Source: Dyella kyungheensis (GTDB lineage: Bacteria; Pseudomonadota; Gammaproteobacteria; Xanthomonadales; Rhodanobacteraceae). Taken from it: a DNA stretch of 64,000 bases. Below, in pieces: positions 18,304 through 27,917 of this stretch. Made by a program: the position numbers and the translations under genes. Position 1 is the stretch's first letter, and every line of letters begins with the position of its first letter. Location of the stretch: NCBI RefSeq assembly GCF_016905005.1, contig NZ_JADIKC010000010.1:129801-193800 (forward strand). Reading direction: 5' to 3'. Below the pieces are notes generated by a model that was given only the letters and a program-made list of their open reading frames with translations, was not told where the DNA came from and ran no database searches.

Positions 18304-19785
18304 TTATTCGCGATCGAGACGACCCACCAGCGACAGTTCGAAGTTGGCACCCATGTACTTGAAGTGCGGACGAACCGCCATCGAGACCTGGTACCAGCCC
18401 GGATTCCCCGCCACGTCCTGAACTTCGATATGTGCGGCGCGAAGCGGACGCCGGCTACGCACATCGGACGACGGGTTCTCCTGGTCGGCGATGTATTGCT
18501 TGAGCCAGCTGTTGAGCTCGCGTTCGAGGTCCTGGCGTTCCTTCCAGCTGCCGATCTGCTCGCGCTGCAGCACCTTGATGTAGTGCGCCAGTCGATTGAT
18601 GATGAACATGTAAGGCAGCTGCGTGCCCAGCTTGTAATTGGTCTGCGCCTGCTGGCCTTCGGCGGTCTTCGGAAAGATCTTTGGCTTCTGCACCGAATTG
18701 GCCGAGAAGAAGGCCGCGTTGTCACTGTCCTTGCGCATGGTGAGAGGAATGAAACCCTCCTCGGAAAGCTCGAACTCCTTGCGGTCGGATACCAGTACTT
18801 CGGTCGGAATCTTCGCCTGCAGCTGGCCCAGCGACTCATACATGTGCACGGGAAGGTCGTCCACCGCACCGCCGGACTGCGGACCAATGATGTTCGGACA
18901 CCAGCGGTAATTGGCGAAGCTTTCCGTAATGCGGCTGGCCATCAGGAAGGCGGTATTGCCCCACAGATAGTTATCGTGGCTGCCCGACGTCGCCTCGCGA
19001 TAGACGAAGCTGCGCGCGGGATTTTCCAGCGGATCGTAGGGCTGGCGCAGCAGGAACCGGGGCATGGTCAGGCCGAGATAGCGCGCATCTTCCGACTCGC
19101 GCAGACCGCGCCACTTCGCAAATCGCGGCCCTTCCAGAATGTCCTTCACCTCCTTGAGGTTGGGAAGATCCTGGAAGCTGTTGAGGTTCAGGAATTCCGG
19201 GCCCGCAGCCGAAATGAACGGCGCGTGCGCCATCGCGCCCACCGAGGCCACGTAGCTGAGCAGCTTGATGTCCGGCGCCGACGGTCCGAACGTGTAGTTG
19301 CCGATGATGCTGGCCACCGGCTGACCACCGAACTGGCCATAACCGGCGGTGTAGATATGCTTGTACAGGCCGCTGCGCGTGATGTCCGCCGAGCCCTCGA
19401 AATCCTCCAGCAACTCGTCCTTGGTGACGTGCAGGATCTCGATCTTGATGTTCTCGCGAAAGTCCGTGCGCTCCACCAGCAACCGCAAGCCGCGCCAGGC
19501 CGACTCCAGGTCCTGGAACGCCGACTGATGCAGGATGGTATCCATCTGCTGGCTGAGTTTGCGGTCCAACTCGGCGATCATCTGATCGACCAGTTGCTTG
19601 TTGACTGGTTGTTCGCGCTCGTCGGTCTTGAGCATCTCCGCGATGAAGGCTGCCACGCCGCGTTCGGCGACGGCATAGCCCTCATGGCTGGGTTCGATGC
19701 GGGTCTGGGCCATGATCTGGTCCAGCAGACCGTGTGCGGACGACGCGGGTGCCGCGACTTCAGCGGCTGTGTTCTTCTGTGCCAT
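18304..19785 (-). CDS. tssC: T6SS contractile sheath large subunit TssC/VipB
   Basis: The 493-residue protein contains the strongly conserved FQDLESAWRGLRLLVERTDF, the TAGYGQFGGQPV turn and LPRFLLRQPYDP, as expected of VipB/TssC. With TssB it forms the contractile sheath, disassembled by TssH after firing. Length is normal. It is 61 bp after tssB. Confidence 0.97.
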   Translation of the reverse strand: MAQKNTAAEVAAPASSAHGLLDQIMAQTRIEPSHEGYAVAERGVAAFIAEMLKTDEREQPVNKQLVDQMIAELDRKLSQQMDTILHQSAFQDLESAWRGLRLLVERTDFRENIKIEILHVTKDELLEDFEGSADITRSGLYKHIYTAGYGQFGGQPVASIIGNYTFGPSAPDIKLLSYVASVGAMAHAPFISAAGPEFLNLNSFQDLPNLKEVKDILEGPRFAKWRGLRESEDARYLGLTMPRFLLRQPYDPLENPARSFVYREATSGSHDNYLWGNTAFLMASRITESFANYRWCPNIIGPQSGGAVDDLPVHMYESLGQLQAKIPTEVLVSDRKEFELSEEGFIPLTMRKDSDNAAFFSANSVQKPKIFPKTAEGQQAQTNYKLGTQLPYMFIINRLAHYIKVLQREQIGSWKERQDLERELNSWLKQYIADQENPSSDVRSRRPLRAAHIEVQDVAGNPGWYQVSMAVRPHFKYMGANFELSLVGRLDRE

Positions 19786-19846
19786 GGGTGTTCCTTATCG
19801 ACGCAATGTGATGCGGTGGACGCGCTCCGTGATGGCGCACGTCCAC

Positions 19847-20350
19847 TCAGGCCTTGGAGGGCTGCTCCAGCACCAGGTTGAGCTCACTGGCCAGCTTGGC
19901 GCGCGCTTTCTCGTCCGCTAGAAGCGTCTGCAACTGCTTGCGAAATGCAGGCACGTTGCCCAGGGGGCCCTTGAGTGCCACCAAAGCCTCGCGCAGTTCC
20001 AGCAACTTGCGCAGCTCGGGCACCTGCCTGGCGACCGCGTCCGGACCAAAGTCCTTCATCGACTTGAACTGCAGATCGACATTGAGCGTGTCGTCGTTCT
20101 CACCAAGCTTGGAAGGCACTTCCATCTTCAGGTTGAGGCGAGCTTCGGCCATCACGTCGTCGAACGTGTCCTTGTTGATCTCCACCGCCTGCCGGTCTTC
20201 CACGGCATCCGCCTCGGCATGACCCTTGAAGTCCCCGGTGACTAGAAGCTTAAGCGGCAGCTCGATCTCAGCCTTCTGATCGCCCGTAGCGGGCACGTAC
20301 TTGATGTTGATGCGCTCCTGCGGCGCAACGGAACCGACTTTCTTGGCCAT
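19847..20350 (-). CDS. tssB: T6SS contractile sheath small subunit TssB/VipA
   Basis: A 167-residue TssB: ERINIKYVPATGDQKAEIELPLKLLV at the N-terminus, then the sheath-core helices and LRKLLELREALVALKGPLGN. It starts the leftward structural operon. ATG 20350 is preferred to an in-frame codon 11 residues upstream because the family starts at MAKK and GGGAAG lies just upstream. The divergent region in front carries sigma-54-like elements. Confidence 0.97.
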   Translation of the reverse strand: MAKKVGSVAPQERINIKYVPATGDQKAEIELPLKLLVTGDFKGHAEADAVEDRQAVEINKDTFDDVMAEARLNLKMEVPSKLGENDDTLNVDLQFKSMKDFGPDAVARQVPELRKLLELREALVALKGPLGNVPAFRKQLQTLLADEKARAKLASELNLVLEQPSKA

Positions 20351-20491
20351 GGCACTTCCCAGATGACGTGACGGAACTCCCATCCCTAAGGCAGTGCTGC
20401 CTCGAGCTTCTTAGACAAGGCGTCAACGAGGGCGATCTGCGGGAGGGGTTAGACGGACGGACGGTAACGCGCGCGCGACAGGGTAGACAGT

Positions 20492-20507
20492 CGGATGTTG
20501 CCTTGCA
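20492..20507 (+). promoter_or_regulatory. weaker sigma-54-like sequence facing tssH
   Basis: CGGATGTTGCCTTGCA has GG-N10-GC spacing with a good TTGCA at -12 but a poor -24 block. It overlaps the oppositely oriented candidate by four bases and is about 220 bp upstream of tssH. Confidence 0.25.
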
Positions 20508-20519
20508 TGTATGTCGCCA
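20504..20519 (-). promoter_or_regulatory. candidate sigma-54 promoter of the tssB operon
   Basis: On the minus strand TGGCGACATACATGCA has the invariant GG-N10-GC spacing, TGGC at -24 and TGCA at -12. It departs from consensus at four less critical positions. It would place transcription start about 140 bp upstream of tssB. Confidence 0.4.
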
Positions 20520-20725
20520 TGGGCTTTCAGGCTGTAAGTGAGCGCGAAGAATTCAGCTTTCCATGCGCGCACAGGCGCGGAAAGACGGCATTTCAGGAAC
20601 ATCGGAATCGCGAGCGAGATATCGCCTACAACGCGCCAGATAGAAACGGACACAGCCCGTTATTGGGGCCTATGGTTTCGTGAAGAAAGGCGTGATCTCT
20701 TTATAGAAGCCCCCCAAAGCCATCC

Positions 20726-23392
20726 ATGCATCACTTCGACACGGTGGCCACGTCCACTCGGCAGGCTCTTGAGGGGATTGAACCAGGGACGGATGCCCAT
20801 AGCATGCTCAGAATTGATCTATCGGCGCTCATCGAACGCCTTAATCCCACTTGCCGGCACGGACTGGAAGAAGCTGCCAGCCTCTGCATCAGCCAACGTG
20901 GCGCCGAGGTAACGGCTTCGCACCTGCTGTTCAAGCTATTGGACAATCCGCTCGGCGACGTTCGCCTGGTACTTCGGCATGCGGGCATCGAGGTCGAAGC
21001 CGCGCGACAGGCGCTGGCCGGTGCATTTCCCGAACAGGAAGGTGGCCACGATCAATACCCGGCATTCTCGCCCCTGCTGATCGAACTACTGCAAGAAGCA
21101 TGGATGCTTGGATCGCTGGAACTTGGACAGGCTTCCCTCCGTGGCGGCTCGGTACTGCTGGCCGCATTGCTGAATCCCGCGCGTTATCTCCCGTTGGCCG
21201 CGATACGTACATTGGACGGCATCAATCGAGAGTCGTTACGCAAGCAGTTTTCCGTAGTGCTGGCCAACTCGGCCGAAACGCCTGAATCGACGGCGCCGTC
21301 TCCTGCAGTACAGGCCAGCGGTGCAGATACCGCGCTGACCAAGTATGGCCACGATGTCACGGCGCAGGCTCGTGAAGGGCGCATCGATCCCGTGCTGTGT
21401 CGCGATGAGGAGATCGATCTGATGATCGACATTCTCTCCCGACGTCGGAAAAACAATCCGATCGTGGTGGGCGATGCCGGCGTGGGCAAAAGTGCGGTCG
21501 TGGAAGGCCTCGCTTTGCGCATCGTGCAGGACCGCGTACCCGAAACGCTCCGATCCGTCGCACTGTGGTCGTTGGACCTCGGTGCGCTGCAGGCTGGCGC
21601 AGCTATCAAGGGTGAATTCGAGAAGCGCCTGAAAGCCGTCATCGATGAAGTCAAATCATCGACGCAACCGATCATCCTGTTCATCGATGAGGCCCACACC
21701 CTCATCGGCGCAGGCAACGCGGCCGGCGGCAGCGATGCCGCCAATCTGCTGAAGCCTGCGCTGGCACGCGGCGAACTGCGCACCATAGCCGCCACCACGT
21801 GGTCCGAATACAAGAAGTACTTCGAGAAGGATCCTGCCTTGTCCCGGCGCTTCCAGCTGGTGAAGCTCGAAGAGCCTACCCAGGAGCAAGCCGTCCATAT
21901 CCTGCGAGGGCTTCGCCCCGTCTACGAAAAAGCCCATGGGGTGATGATCCGCGACGACTCCCTTCAGGCCGCTGCAACGCTATCGGCCCGATATCTGGCG
22001 GGCCGGCAGTTGCCAGACAAGGCCATCGACGTGCTCGATACCGCCTGCGCACGCGTGGCCACCGCGCTTGGCGAACCGCCTCGCCGGCTCTCGTCGCTGG
22101 AGCACGAACAGCTGCAGATCGATGCCGAGATGGAAATCCTTCATCGCGATCGCCGCTTTGGCCGACCGATGGACGGCAAGCGCCTGGAGGCAATCGAAGG
22201 CGAGCGCACCCGTATTGCAGAGCGCATCGAACGACTTCGCCAGGACTGGGCCCTGCAAAAGCAAAGCGTGGATGAATTGGTCGCGTTGCGCCGCAAACTG
22301 ACGGATCTTCCCGATCAGCAGGATGCGTGCAACGACTCCCTCCCCATGCTTGCGGCCCATGTCGCCGAGCTGGCGGACTTGCAGCGGGACGGCGCATTGA
22401 TCCATGCCGATGTCGGACCCGAGCAGATCGCGCAGGTGATCGCCGACTGGACGGGCATTCCGGCTAACGCCATGACCAGCGATCGCATGGAACGCCTCAA
22501 CGCCCTGCCGACAGCGCTGCGCGAGCGCGTGAAGGGTCAGGACGACGCCATCGAGCGCGTATACAAGCACCTGCTAACGGCTTTGGCCGATTTGCGACGA
22601 CCGGGAACGCCGCTAGGCGCGTTCCTCTTGGTCGGACCCAGTGGCGTAGGCAAGACCGAAACGGCCCTGGCACTCGCGGACGCGCTTTTTGGCGGCAAGC
22701 AATTCCTGACCACCATCAACATGTCCGAATACCAGGAGAAGCACACCGTCTCGCGCTTGCTGGGGGCTCCTCCCGGCTATGTGGGTTATGGCGAGGGCGG
22801 CCTGCTTACGGAAGCGATTCGGCAACGTCCCTATTCGGTCGTGCTGTTGGACGAAGTGGAGAAAGCGCACCCCGAGGTGCTCAACATCTTCTACCAGGCG
22901 TTCGACAAAGGGGAACTCGCCGATGGCGAAGGCCGGCTTATCGACTGCAAGAATATTCTGTTCTTTCTTACCTCCAATCTTGGCTTCGATCAGCAAGACG
23001 ATGGCTTGAGCGACCTGGACGAAGACACCTTGCGTTCGCGCTTGGTGCATTTCTTCAAGCCGGCCTTGCTGGCACGCATGCAGGTGGTCCCCTACCGATA
23101 CCTCGACGATGCAGTGCTTGCCGAGATCATTGATGCCCGCATCCAGCGCCTGGCAACTCAATTTGACGCGCGCTACAACGCCAGGCTCGTAGTGGCCACG
23201 AGTGCCACGGACGAATTGCGCGCTCGCTGCACACGCCACCAAAACGGTGCACGCATGCTGGATGCAAGCATCGACGGGGAGCTGCTGCCGCCCTTGTCAC
23301 TCTCGGCTCTGCAGCGCCTGGCTTCGGGTCGCCCCTTCGGCCAAGCCATGCTTGACTGGAACGGCGCAGCCTTCACGGCAGTGCTCGATTGA
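20726..23392 (+). CDS. tssH: T6SS sheath-recycling AAA+ ATPase TssH/ClpV
   Basis: This 888-residue Hsp100 protein has a ClpN domain (residues about 30-170), a first AAA+ module with Walker A GDAGVGKS (about 249-256) and FIDEAH, a coiled-coil middle region, and a second module with GPSGVGKTE (about 636-644) and VVLLDEVEKAHP. It extracts and unfolds TssC from contracted sheaths. The usual family start (MxRxDLxxLxxxLNP) corresponds to Met at 20804, so ATG 20726 gives a 26-residue N-terminal extension. Neither start has a strong ribosome binding site, so the start is uncertain. It heads the rightward operon. Confidence 0.96.
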   Translation: MHHFDTVATSTRQALEGIEPGTDAHSMLRIDLSALIERLNPTCRHGLEEAASLCISQRGAEVTASHLLFKLLDNPLGDVRLVLRHAGIEVEAARQALAGAFPEQEGGHDQYPAFSPLLIELLQEAWMLGSLELGQASLRGGSVLLAALLNPARYLPLAAIRTLDGINRESLRKQFSVVLANSAETPESTAPSPAVQASGADTALTKYGHDVTAQAREGRIDPVLCRDEEIDLMIDILSRRRKNNPIVVGDAGVGKSAVVEGLALRIVQDRVPETLRSVALWSLDLGALQAGAAIKGEFEKRLKAVIDEVKSSTQPIILFIDEAHTLIGAGNAAGGSDAANLLKPALARGELRTIAATTWSEYKKYFEKDPALSRRFQLVKLEEPTQEQAVHILRGLRPVYEKAHGVMIRDDSLQAAATLSARYLAGRQLPDKAIDVLDTACARVATALGEPPRRLSSLEHEQLQIDAEMEILHRDRRFGRPMDGKRLEAIEGERTRIAERIERLRQDWALQKQSVDELVALRRKLTDLPDQQDACNDSLPMLAAHVAELADLQRDGALIHADVGPEQIAQVIADWTGIPANAMTSDRMERLNALPTALRERVKGQDDAIERVYKHLLTALADLRRPGTPLGAFLLVGPSGVGKTETALALADALFGGKQFLTTINMSEYQEKHTVSRLLGAPPGYVGYGEGGLLTEAIRQRPYSVVLLDEVEKAHPEVLNIFYQAFDKGELADGEGRLIDCKNILFFLTSNLGFDQQDDGLSDLDEDTLRSRLVHFFKPALLARMQVVPYRYLDDAVLAEIIDARIQRLATQFDARYNARLVVATSATDELRARCTRHQNGARMLDASIDGELLPPLSLSALQRLASGRPFGQAMLDWNGAAFTAVLD

Positions 23393-23401
23393 GCTGACCC
23401 C

Positions 23402-24961
23402 ATGGATTCTCTTGCCGTTGCCACTCTAGCCCGCGCCATGGCGGAGGCCATCGACCTTTATGCGCTTTCGCGCTGCTTCCTGGCTGAACTCGTCGCGGCG
23501 CATCCGCTGGCAAGCGCCTGCTGCTATCGGCGAAGCCTCGCCGAAGATCGATTGGTTCCGGTGGCCTGCACGCAAATATCGACGGATGCACTTCCGCTGC
23601 TCGACCTGGACGAATTGGAAAACCCCCTGGTCTATGCCTCGCGCTCAGCCAAGCCATGCTTCGTGGAGGATGTGACTCGTCTTGTAGACGTTGGCGCAGG
23701 CTTTGACGCGCTGAGAGAAAGCTGGTCCGCTGCACCTGCACTGCTGGTCGTGCCGTTGAAGAGCGCCGGAAAGTCCGTATCGGGCGTCGCGGCCTTGCTT
23801 GGAACCGCGGCGTCCCTGACCAGCTGGCGGCAGAGCCCGCTGTGGCAGCTGCTGCTGGCGGCGTATGAAAGCCTGTTCAGCCGCCTTGGCGACATGGCCG
23901 ATGCGGAAGAAAGCATCCGCTATGAAACATCCGTTCGCCGGACTTTGGAACGCGACCGGAGCAAGTCACTCGCCAAACGGCTCGCGACGGAATTCATCGG
24001 CAACAGCGAGGCGGCTCGTCATATCCGGGAAGAGATGCTGCGCCTGGGCGAGTCCAGTCTTTCGGTGCTGATCACGGGAGAAACCGGCTCCGGCAAAGAC
24101 CATGCGGCATGGCTCATTCACCAGGCATCGCCGCGGGAAGGGCCGTTTGTGCCAGTCAACTGCGCCGCCATTCCCAAGGACCTGATCGAAGCCGAGTTGT
24201 TCGGCAGCACACGCGGCGCGTATACCGGCGCCACGCAGGCACGGGCAGGACTGGTCGCCGAAGCGCATGGCGGCACGCTGTTCCTCGATGAGATCGGCGA
24301 CATGCCGATGGCCATGCAGGGCACCTTGCTGCGTGTGCTCAATGAAAAGAAGTATCGGCCCGTGGGTGCTACCAAGGAACGCGAGTCGAACTTCCGTTTG
24401 ATCTGCGCCACGCACCAACCGCTGCCACAACGCATTCGCGAAGGACTTTTTCGCGAGGACCTTCACTTCCGCATTCGCCAACGATGGCTGCATCTGCCAC
24501 CTCTGCGTGAGCGTCCGGAGGACATCTCAGCCCTGGCCACGCATGTGCTTCTTCAATACAACCGCGACCACGGCCTGCACATCGGGGGATTCTCCGCCGC
24601 TGCGGCGAGCTGGCTAGGCCAGCAATCCTTCCCCGGCAACGTGCGCGAACTGCGCAGCCTCGTGCTCGCCGCAGCAGAGCGAACCCGCACGGGCAAGACC
24701 ATCGCCATGGAAACCCTGCAAGCGCTGACCTCCGATGAAGATACGGGCGCCCATCAAGGCGACGACGGCTTGCAGCAACTGATGTCGCTCGACAGCCTGC
24801 CCGATGCCGTGGAGACCTTCGAACGCACCATGGTCAGCCAGCGCCTTCGACAACTCAACGGGTCACGTAGCCGCACCGCGCAGAGCCTTGGCATTCCCAA
24901 GCGAACGCTGGCCTACAAGTGCAGAAAATGGAAACTGGACCGGGACATGGACTTCCCATGA
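23402..24961 (+). CDS. vasH: sigma-54-dependent T6SS activator, VasH-like
   Basis: This 519-residue enhancer-binding protein has a GAF-like sensory N-terminus (about 1-180), an AAA+ domain with Walker A GETGSGKD (about 225-232), the sigma-54 contact loop as GAYTGA (about residue 272) and Walker B LFLDEIGDM, and a Fis-type helix-turn-helix (SRSRTAQSLGIPKRTLAYKCRKW) near the C-terminus. In V. cholerae, VasH activates hcp operons through sigma-54. GAYTGA is a common functional variant of GAFTGA. The stop overlaps the next start by ATGA. A near-consensus sigma-54 promoter stands before hcp in this locus. Confidence 0.93.
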   Translation: MDSLAVATLARAMAEAIDLYALSRCFLAELVAAHPLASACCYRRSLAEDRLVPVACTQISTDALPLLDLDELENPLVYASRSAKPCFVEDVTRLVDVGAGFDALRESWSAAPALLVVPLKSAGKSVSGVAALLGTAASLTSWRQSPLWQLLLAAYESLFSRLGDMADAEESIRYETSVRRTLERDRSKSLAKRLATEFIGNSEAARHIREEMLRLGESSLSVLITGETGSGKDHAAWLIHQASPREGPFVPVNCAAIPKDLIEAELFGSTRGAYTGATQARAGLVAEAHGGTLFLDEIGDMPMAMQGTLLRVLNEKKYRPVGATKERESNFRLICATHQPLPQRIREGLFREDLHFRIRQRWLHLPPLRERPEDISALATHVLLQYNRDHGLHIGGFSAAAASWLGQQSFPGNVRELRSLVLAAAERTRTGKTIAMETLQALTSDEDTGAHQGDDGLQQLMSLDSLPDAVETFERTMVSQRLRQLNGSRSRTAQSLGIPKRTLAYKCRKWKLDRDMDFP

Positions 24962-25650
24962 AAGCACGCTTCTTTGGGCTATCGGCCTCTATCTTCCTCC
25001 TGGCTGCTTGCAGTGCGCGCGAGAGCGACGCTGACAAGCGAAACACCGCCAGCACCCCGGACTGCACCGCTATTGCCTCCGCCGTCGAGCGGCTGGCTTG
25101 CTTCGATACCGTTGCGGGGACACCGGTACATCTGCCTGCAGCGGCCGCATCATCGGCTTCCAGTACGGATGCGATGATCCGATCGCCGATGCTTGACCTG
25201 GTACAGCGCAACGAGACTCCGCGCCGCGCCGGTGATCACCACTTCCTGCTGTCGCGCGCCCAGGAAGAAGGTTCGTACGGCACGCAGATCGTGATATCCG
25301 CACCTGCCTTGGGCAACACAGCGTCGCCCCCGGTGCTCGCCATCAGCTGCCTGTCCGGCATTTCGCGTATCCAGCTCATCGTTGGCCAGCCGATTGCCAA
25401 CAATCGTGTGCGCATGCGCTTACTGATGGATGGCAAACCCATCGGCGATGCCGGCGTCTGGCAAACCCTGGATGGCGGCACCATCGTCGATGCCGGCCGT
25501 GGCCTCGTGGCTATCGATCTACTCAAGCGCATGGGTTCGGGAGAACGCCTTCGCCTGGAGAGCAACTACAGCCCGACGGATGGCTTGCTGTTCGACGCCA
25601 GCGGCTTGCATGAACTCATCGCAGAGCAGCGCGAGGCATGTCACTGGTGA
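24958..25650 (+). CDS. vasI: T6SS-associated lipoprotein VasI/TagO family
   Basis: A 230-residue precursor has a lipobox ending at Cys18 (FLLAAC). A CTAIASAVERLACFDTVAG motif near the mature N-terminus and the C-terminal REACHW are hallmarks of the VCA0118 (VasI) family. The role in secretion is poorly defined; in V. cholerae it sits between vasH and tssA, as here. It starts in the vasH stop (ATGA) and overlaps tssA by 13 nt. Confidence 0.85.
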   Translation: MKARFFGLSASIFLLAACSARESDADKRNTASTPDCTAIASAVERLACFDTVAGTPVHLPAAAASSASSTDAMIRSPMLDLVQRNETPRRAGDHHFLLSRAQEEGSYGTQIVISAPALGNTASPPVLAISCLSGISRIQLIVGQPIANNRVRMRLLMDGKPIGDAGVWQTLDGGTIVDAGRGLVAIDLLKRMGSGERLRLESNYSPTDGLLFDASGLHELIAEQREACHW

Positions 25651-27092
25651 AGGGATTCGCTCCGCTCGACATCGCCTCGCTGCTCGCCCCCATCAGCGCG
25701 CAGGCACCCGCAGGTCTCTTCGAGGAAGAAGACGATGCGTATCAGGCCATCGACCAGGAAATGGTCAAGCTGGGCGGTCTCAATGAGCAGCGCCTGGATT
25801 GGGCATGGGTCGATGACGCCTCGCGCCAGTATCTCGCCAACCAGTGCAAGCACTTCCGCATTGCCGGCCATTTGATGGCGGCCCAGCTGCGCACACGCCA
25901 ATGGCGGGCGTGGATCGACGCTGGTGATTTGCTGGCTGGCATGTTGGAACACTACTGGCTCACTGGCTATCCCAAACCTGGCCCGGAAGGCCTCGGCGCC
26001 AAGCGGAAAACGGCCGCTCTTCTGATGGATCGGCTGTACGAGGGGCTGACAGCCCTCGACAGCGCCAATTTTGGCGAGGACTACCAGCAAGACGCCCACC
26101 GGGCATTCAAACAGCTGCAGCTTGCGGCGGCCGCCGCTCAACTCGACGCAACCACGCTCAGCCGGATAGAGGCGCGGCTGCGCTCCAAGGTGGAGGCATC
26201 GCGCCGTCCGGAGACGCCATCCTCCAGTACCTCGCCGTCACCCGGAAAGACCGGCGGCGCAGCCGTCAGCGAAGAGTTCTTCGTGCCGCCCAGCAACCTC
26301 AAACTGGGCGATGAGCGCGAGAACCGGCGCTCGTTGCTGGCCGTGGCGGAATTCATCACGCAGCAGGATGCCTACGACCCAACGGGCTACCAACTGCGCC
26401 GCTTCGCGCTCTGGGCGCATCTGAACGCCGCACCGCTTGCACGGCGCGAACAGCGCACCGAGCTGATGGGTGTTCCTTCGGACATCGCCCAGGGTTACCA
26501 GGACGCCTTGCGCCACAACAACGTCAACCCGGTATTGCTGCTGCGCGTGGAACGCAGCGTCGCGTCGTCGCCCTACTGGATACGCGGCAGCTACCTCGCG
26601 GCGAGCATCGCAGCGCGACTGGAAATGAAGGAAGTCGCCGCTGCCATCCGCCTTTCCAGCGAACGGTTTGTGCGTCGCGTTCCGATGCTCACCGAACTTT
26701 GCTTCGCCGACGGCCGCCCCTTTGTGGATGCCGAAACCATGGGTTGGCTGAGCGGCGCCGCCGATGGCACTACCCAATCAAGCCACGTGCAGGAGTACGG
26801 CAACCTGCGCGATGAACTGGTGGCCCAGCTGGACAACGAAGGTGTGGAAGTGGTGCTGCGCCGCCTGCAAGACCTTCAGACCGCTGCCAGCTCGGCACGC
26901 CAACGCAGCTACGCCACCGTCATCGCCGCCGATCTGCTGGCCTCGCGGGGCCTGACGTGGCTCGCCAACGACCTCTATGCCAGCGTTAGCCGCGCCATGC
27001 AGTGCACTACGGCCGAGCAGTGGGAGCCGGCGCTGTACGAGCACATCGAGAGGCAGCAGCCGGCGCAGATGCTCATCGGCCAGGCACGTTAG
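25638..27092 (+). CDS. tssA: T6SS cap/assembly protein TssA (VasJ type)
   Basis: This 484-residue protein has the N-terminal ImpA domain (DIASLLAPISAQAPAGLFEEEDD; later LDWAWVDDASRQYLANQCKHFRIAGHLMAAQ), a Pro/Ser linker near 195-215 and a C-terminal VasJ-like helical domain. TssA coordinates baseplate docking and tail polymerisation. It overlaps vasI by 13 nt; GTG 25647 is a possible later start. In V. cholerae the next gene is tssM, but here an effector cassette lies between. Confidence 0.9.
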   Translation: MSLVKGFAPLDIASLLAPISAQAPAGLFEEEDDAYQAIDQEMVKLGGLNEQRLDWAWVDDASRQYLANQCKHFRIAGHLMAAQLRTRQWRAWIDAGDLLAGMLEHYWLTGYPKPGPEGLGAKRKTAALLMDRLYEGLTALDSANFGEDYQQDAHRAFKQLQLAAAAAQLDATTLSRIEARLRSKVEASRRPETPSSSTSPSPGKTGGAAVSEEFFVPPSNLKLGDERENRRSLLAVAEFITQQDAYDPTGYQLRRFALWAHLNAAPLARREQRTELMGVPSDIAQGYQDALRHNNVNPVLLLRVERSVASSPYWIRGSYLAASIAARLEMKEVAAAIRLSSERFVRRVPMLTELCFADGRPFVDAETMGWLSGAADGTTQSSHVQEYGNLRDELVAQLDNEGVEVVLRRLQDLQTAASSARQRSYATVIAADLLASRGLTWLANDLYASVSRAMQCTTAEQWEPALYEHIERQQPAQMLIGQAR

Positions 27093-27103
27093 GAGTGGTG
27101 CTG

Positions 27104-27856
27104 ATGAATTTCTTTTCGAATCGTTCCATCGAACTCAAGGTCCCGAACCGCGCGAGCGCGAATGAAACATCCGAGGTCGCCTTCGGTGGCGAGGAAGGTA
27201 GCGCAAAGAGGCGACGTCGCCGGCAAGCATGTCCGCTGGTGCTTTTCATGGTCCTGGGCCTTGCGGCCTGCGGTGACAGCACGACAGAGCGCATATCCGG
27301 TCCCTGTCCGCATTGGGCGATACGGGTGTATTCGCCCGACCACATGGAAACATGGATAGAAGCGCTCTACGTCAGGGACGATCACGACCGGTGGATGCAA
27401 ATACCTCAAGGCATGGCTGGACAACTGCCACAGACGACCGGCTGGAGCGACCTCAAGGGCGGCGGCGGCGGGCCGCGATTCCTGGATGCAGGCGCACCGA
27501 TGGAAATCTACGTGCGCTGGCAGTCATTGGTCGAGCCGCAAACGTACAACTGGCGCTTCACGGTGCCCGAGTCCATGCGCGAACTGCTGGTGAAGCGGGA
27601 GATGGGAAAGGTCTGGTACAAACCCCGGCCCGAAATGGCCTGCCGCAGCGACATCACGGTGGGCGTGGCTCCGGGCGGCCACGCCATTTTGTGGGTGGCT
27701 GGGAAGGGGCTTGCTCCCGTCGAAATTATGCGGGGTCACGCCACAGTCGAACCTTTAGGACCGGACCAAGGGCTCCACGAGGGACGCTACGTCCGCATCT
27801 CTGACGAGGCTAAGAAATACGTCGAGGCGCACGGCATCCCCTACGACAGCTGGTAA
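27104..27856 (+). CDS. DUF2931-like lipoprotein 1, candidate immunity protein
   Basis: This 250-residue protein has a lipobox-like LGLAAC at Cys56 preceded by a basic run (KRRRRR) and an unusually long 55-residue leader. From the lipobox on it closely matches the protein at 29964-30602, with runs of about 30 identical residues around MEIYVRWQSLVEPQTYNWRF and VWYKPRPEMACRSDITVG. ATG 27104 has AGGAG 9 nt upstream. It directly precedes the Tle1-type effector, so it is probably a periplasmic immunity lipoprotein, by position. The extra leader may prevent normal signal-peptide processing, so this copy could be altered in location or function. Confidence 0.7.
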   Translation: MNFFSNRSIELKVPNRASANETSEVAFGGEEGSAKRRRRRQACPLVLFMVLGLAACGDSTTERISGPCPHWAIRVYSPDHMETWIEALYVRDDHDRWMQIPQGMAGQLPQTTGWSDLKGGGGGPRFLDAGAPMEIYVRWQSLVEPQTYNWRFTVPESMRELLVKREMGKVWYKPRPEMACRSDITVGVAPGGHAILWVAGKGLAPVEIMRGHATVEPLGPDQGLHEGRYVRISDEAKKYVEAHGIPYDSW

Positions 27857-27917
27857 CTACCTCCCTTTAATCCTTGGACGCCCCAAATCAAGCCATCCTT
27901 TTCACGGACGAAATGAC

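Larger units (their letters stand above)
20351..20725. promoter_or_regulatory. divergent control region between tssB and tssH
   Basis: This 375-bp stretch separates the two main T6SS operons. No credible gene is seen; short open frames here lack ribosome binding sites. It is where promoters for both operons should lie, and overlapping sigma-54-like sequences occur at 20492-20519. Confidence 0.7.
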
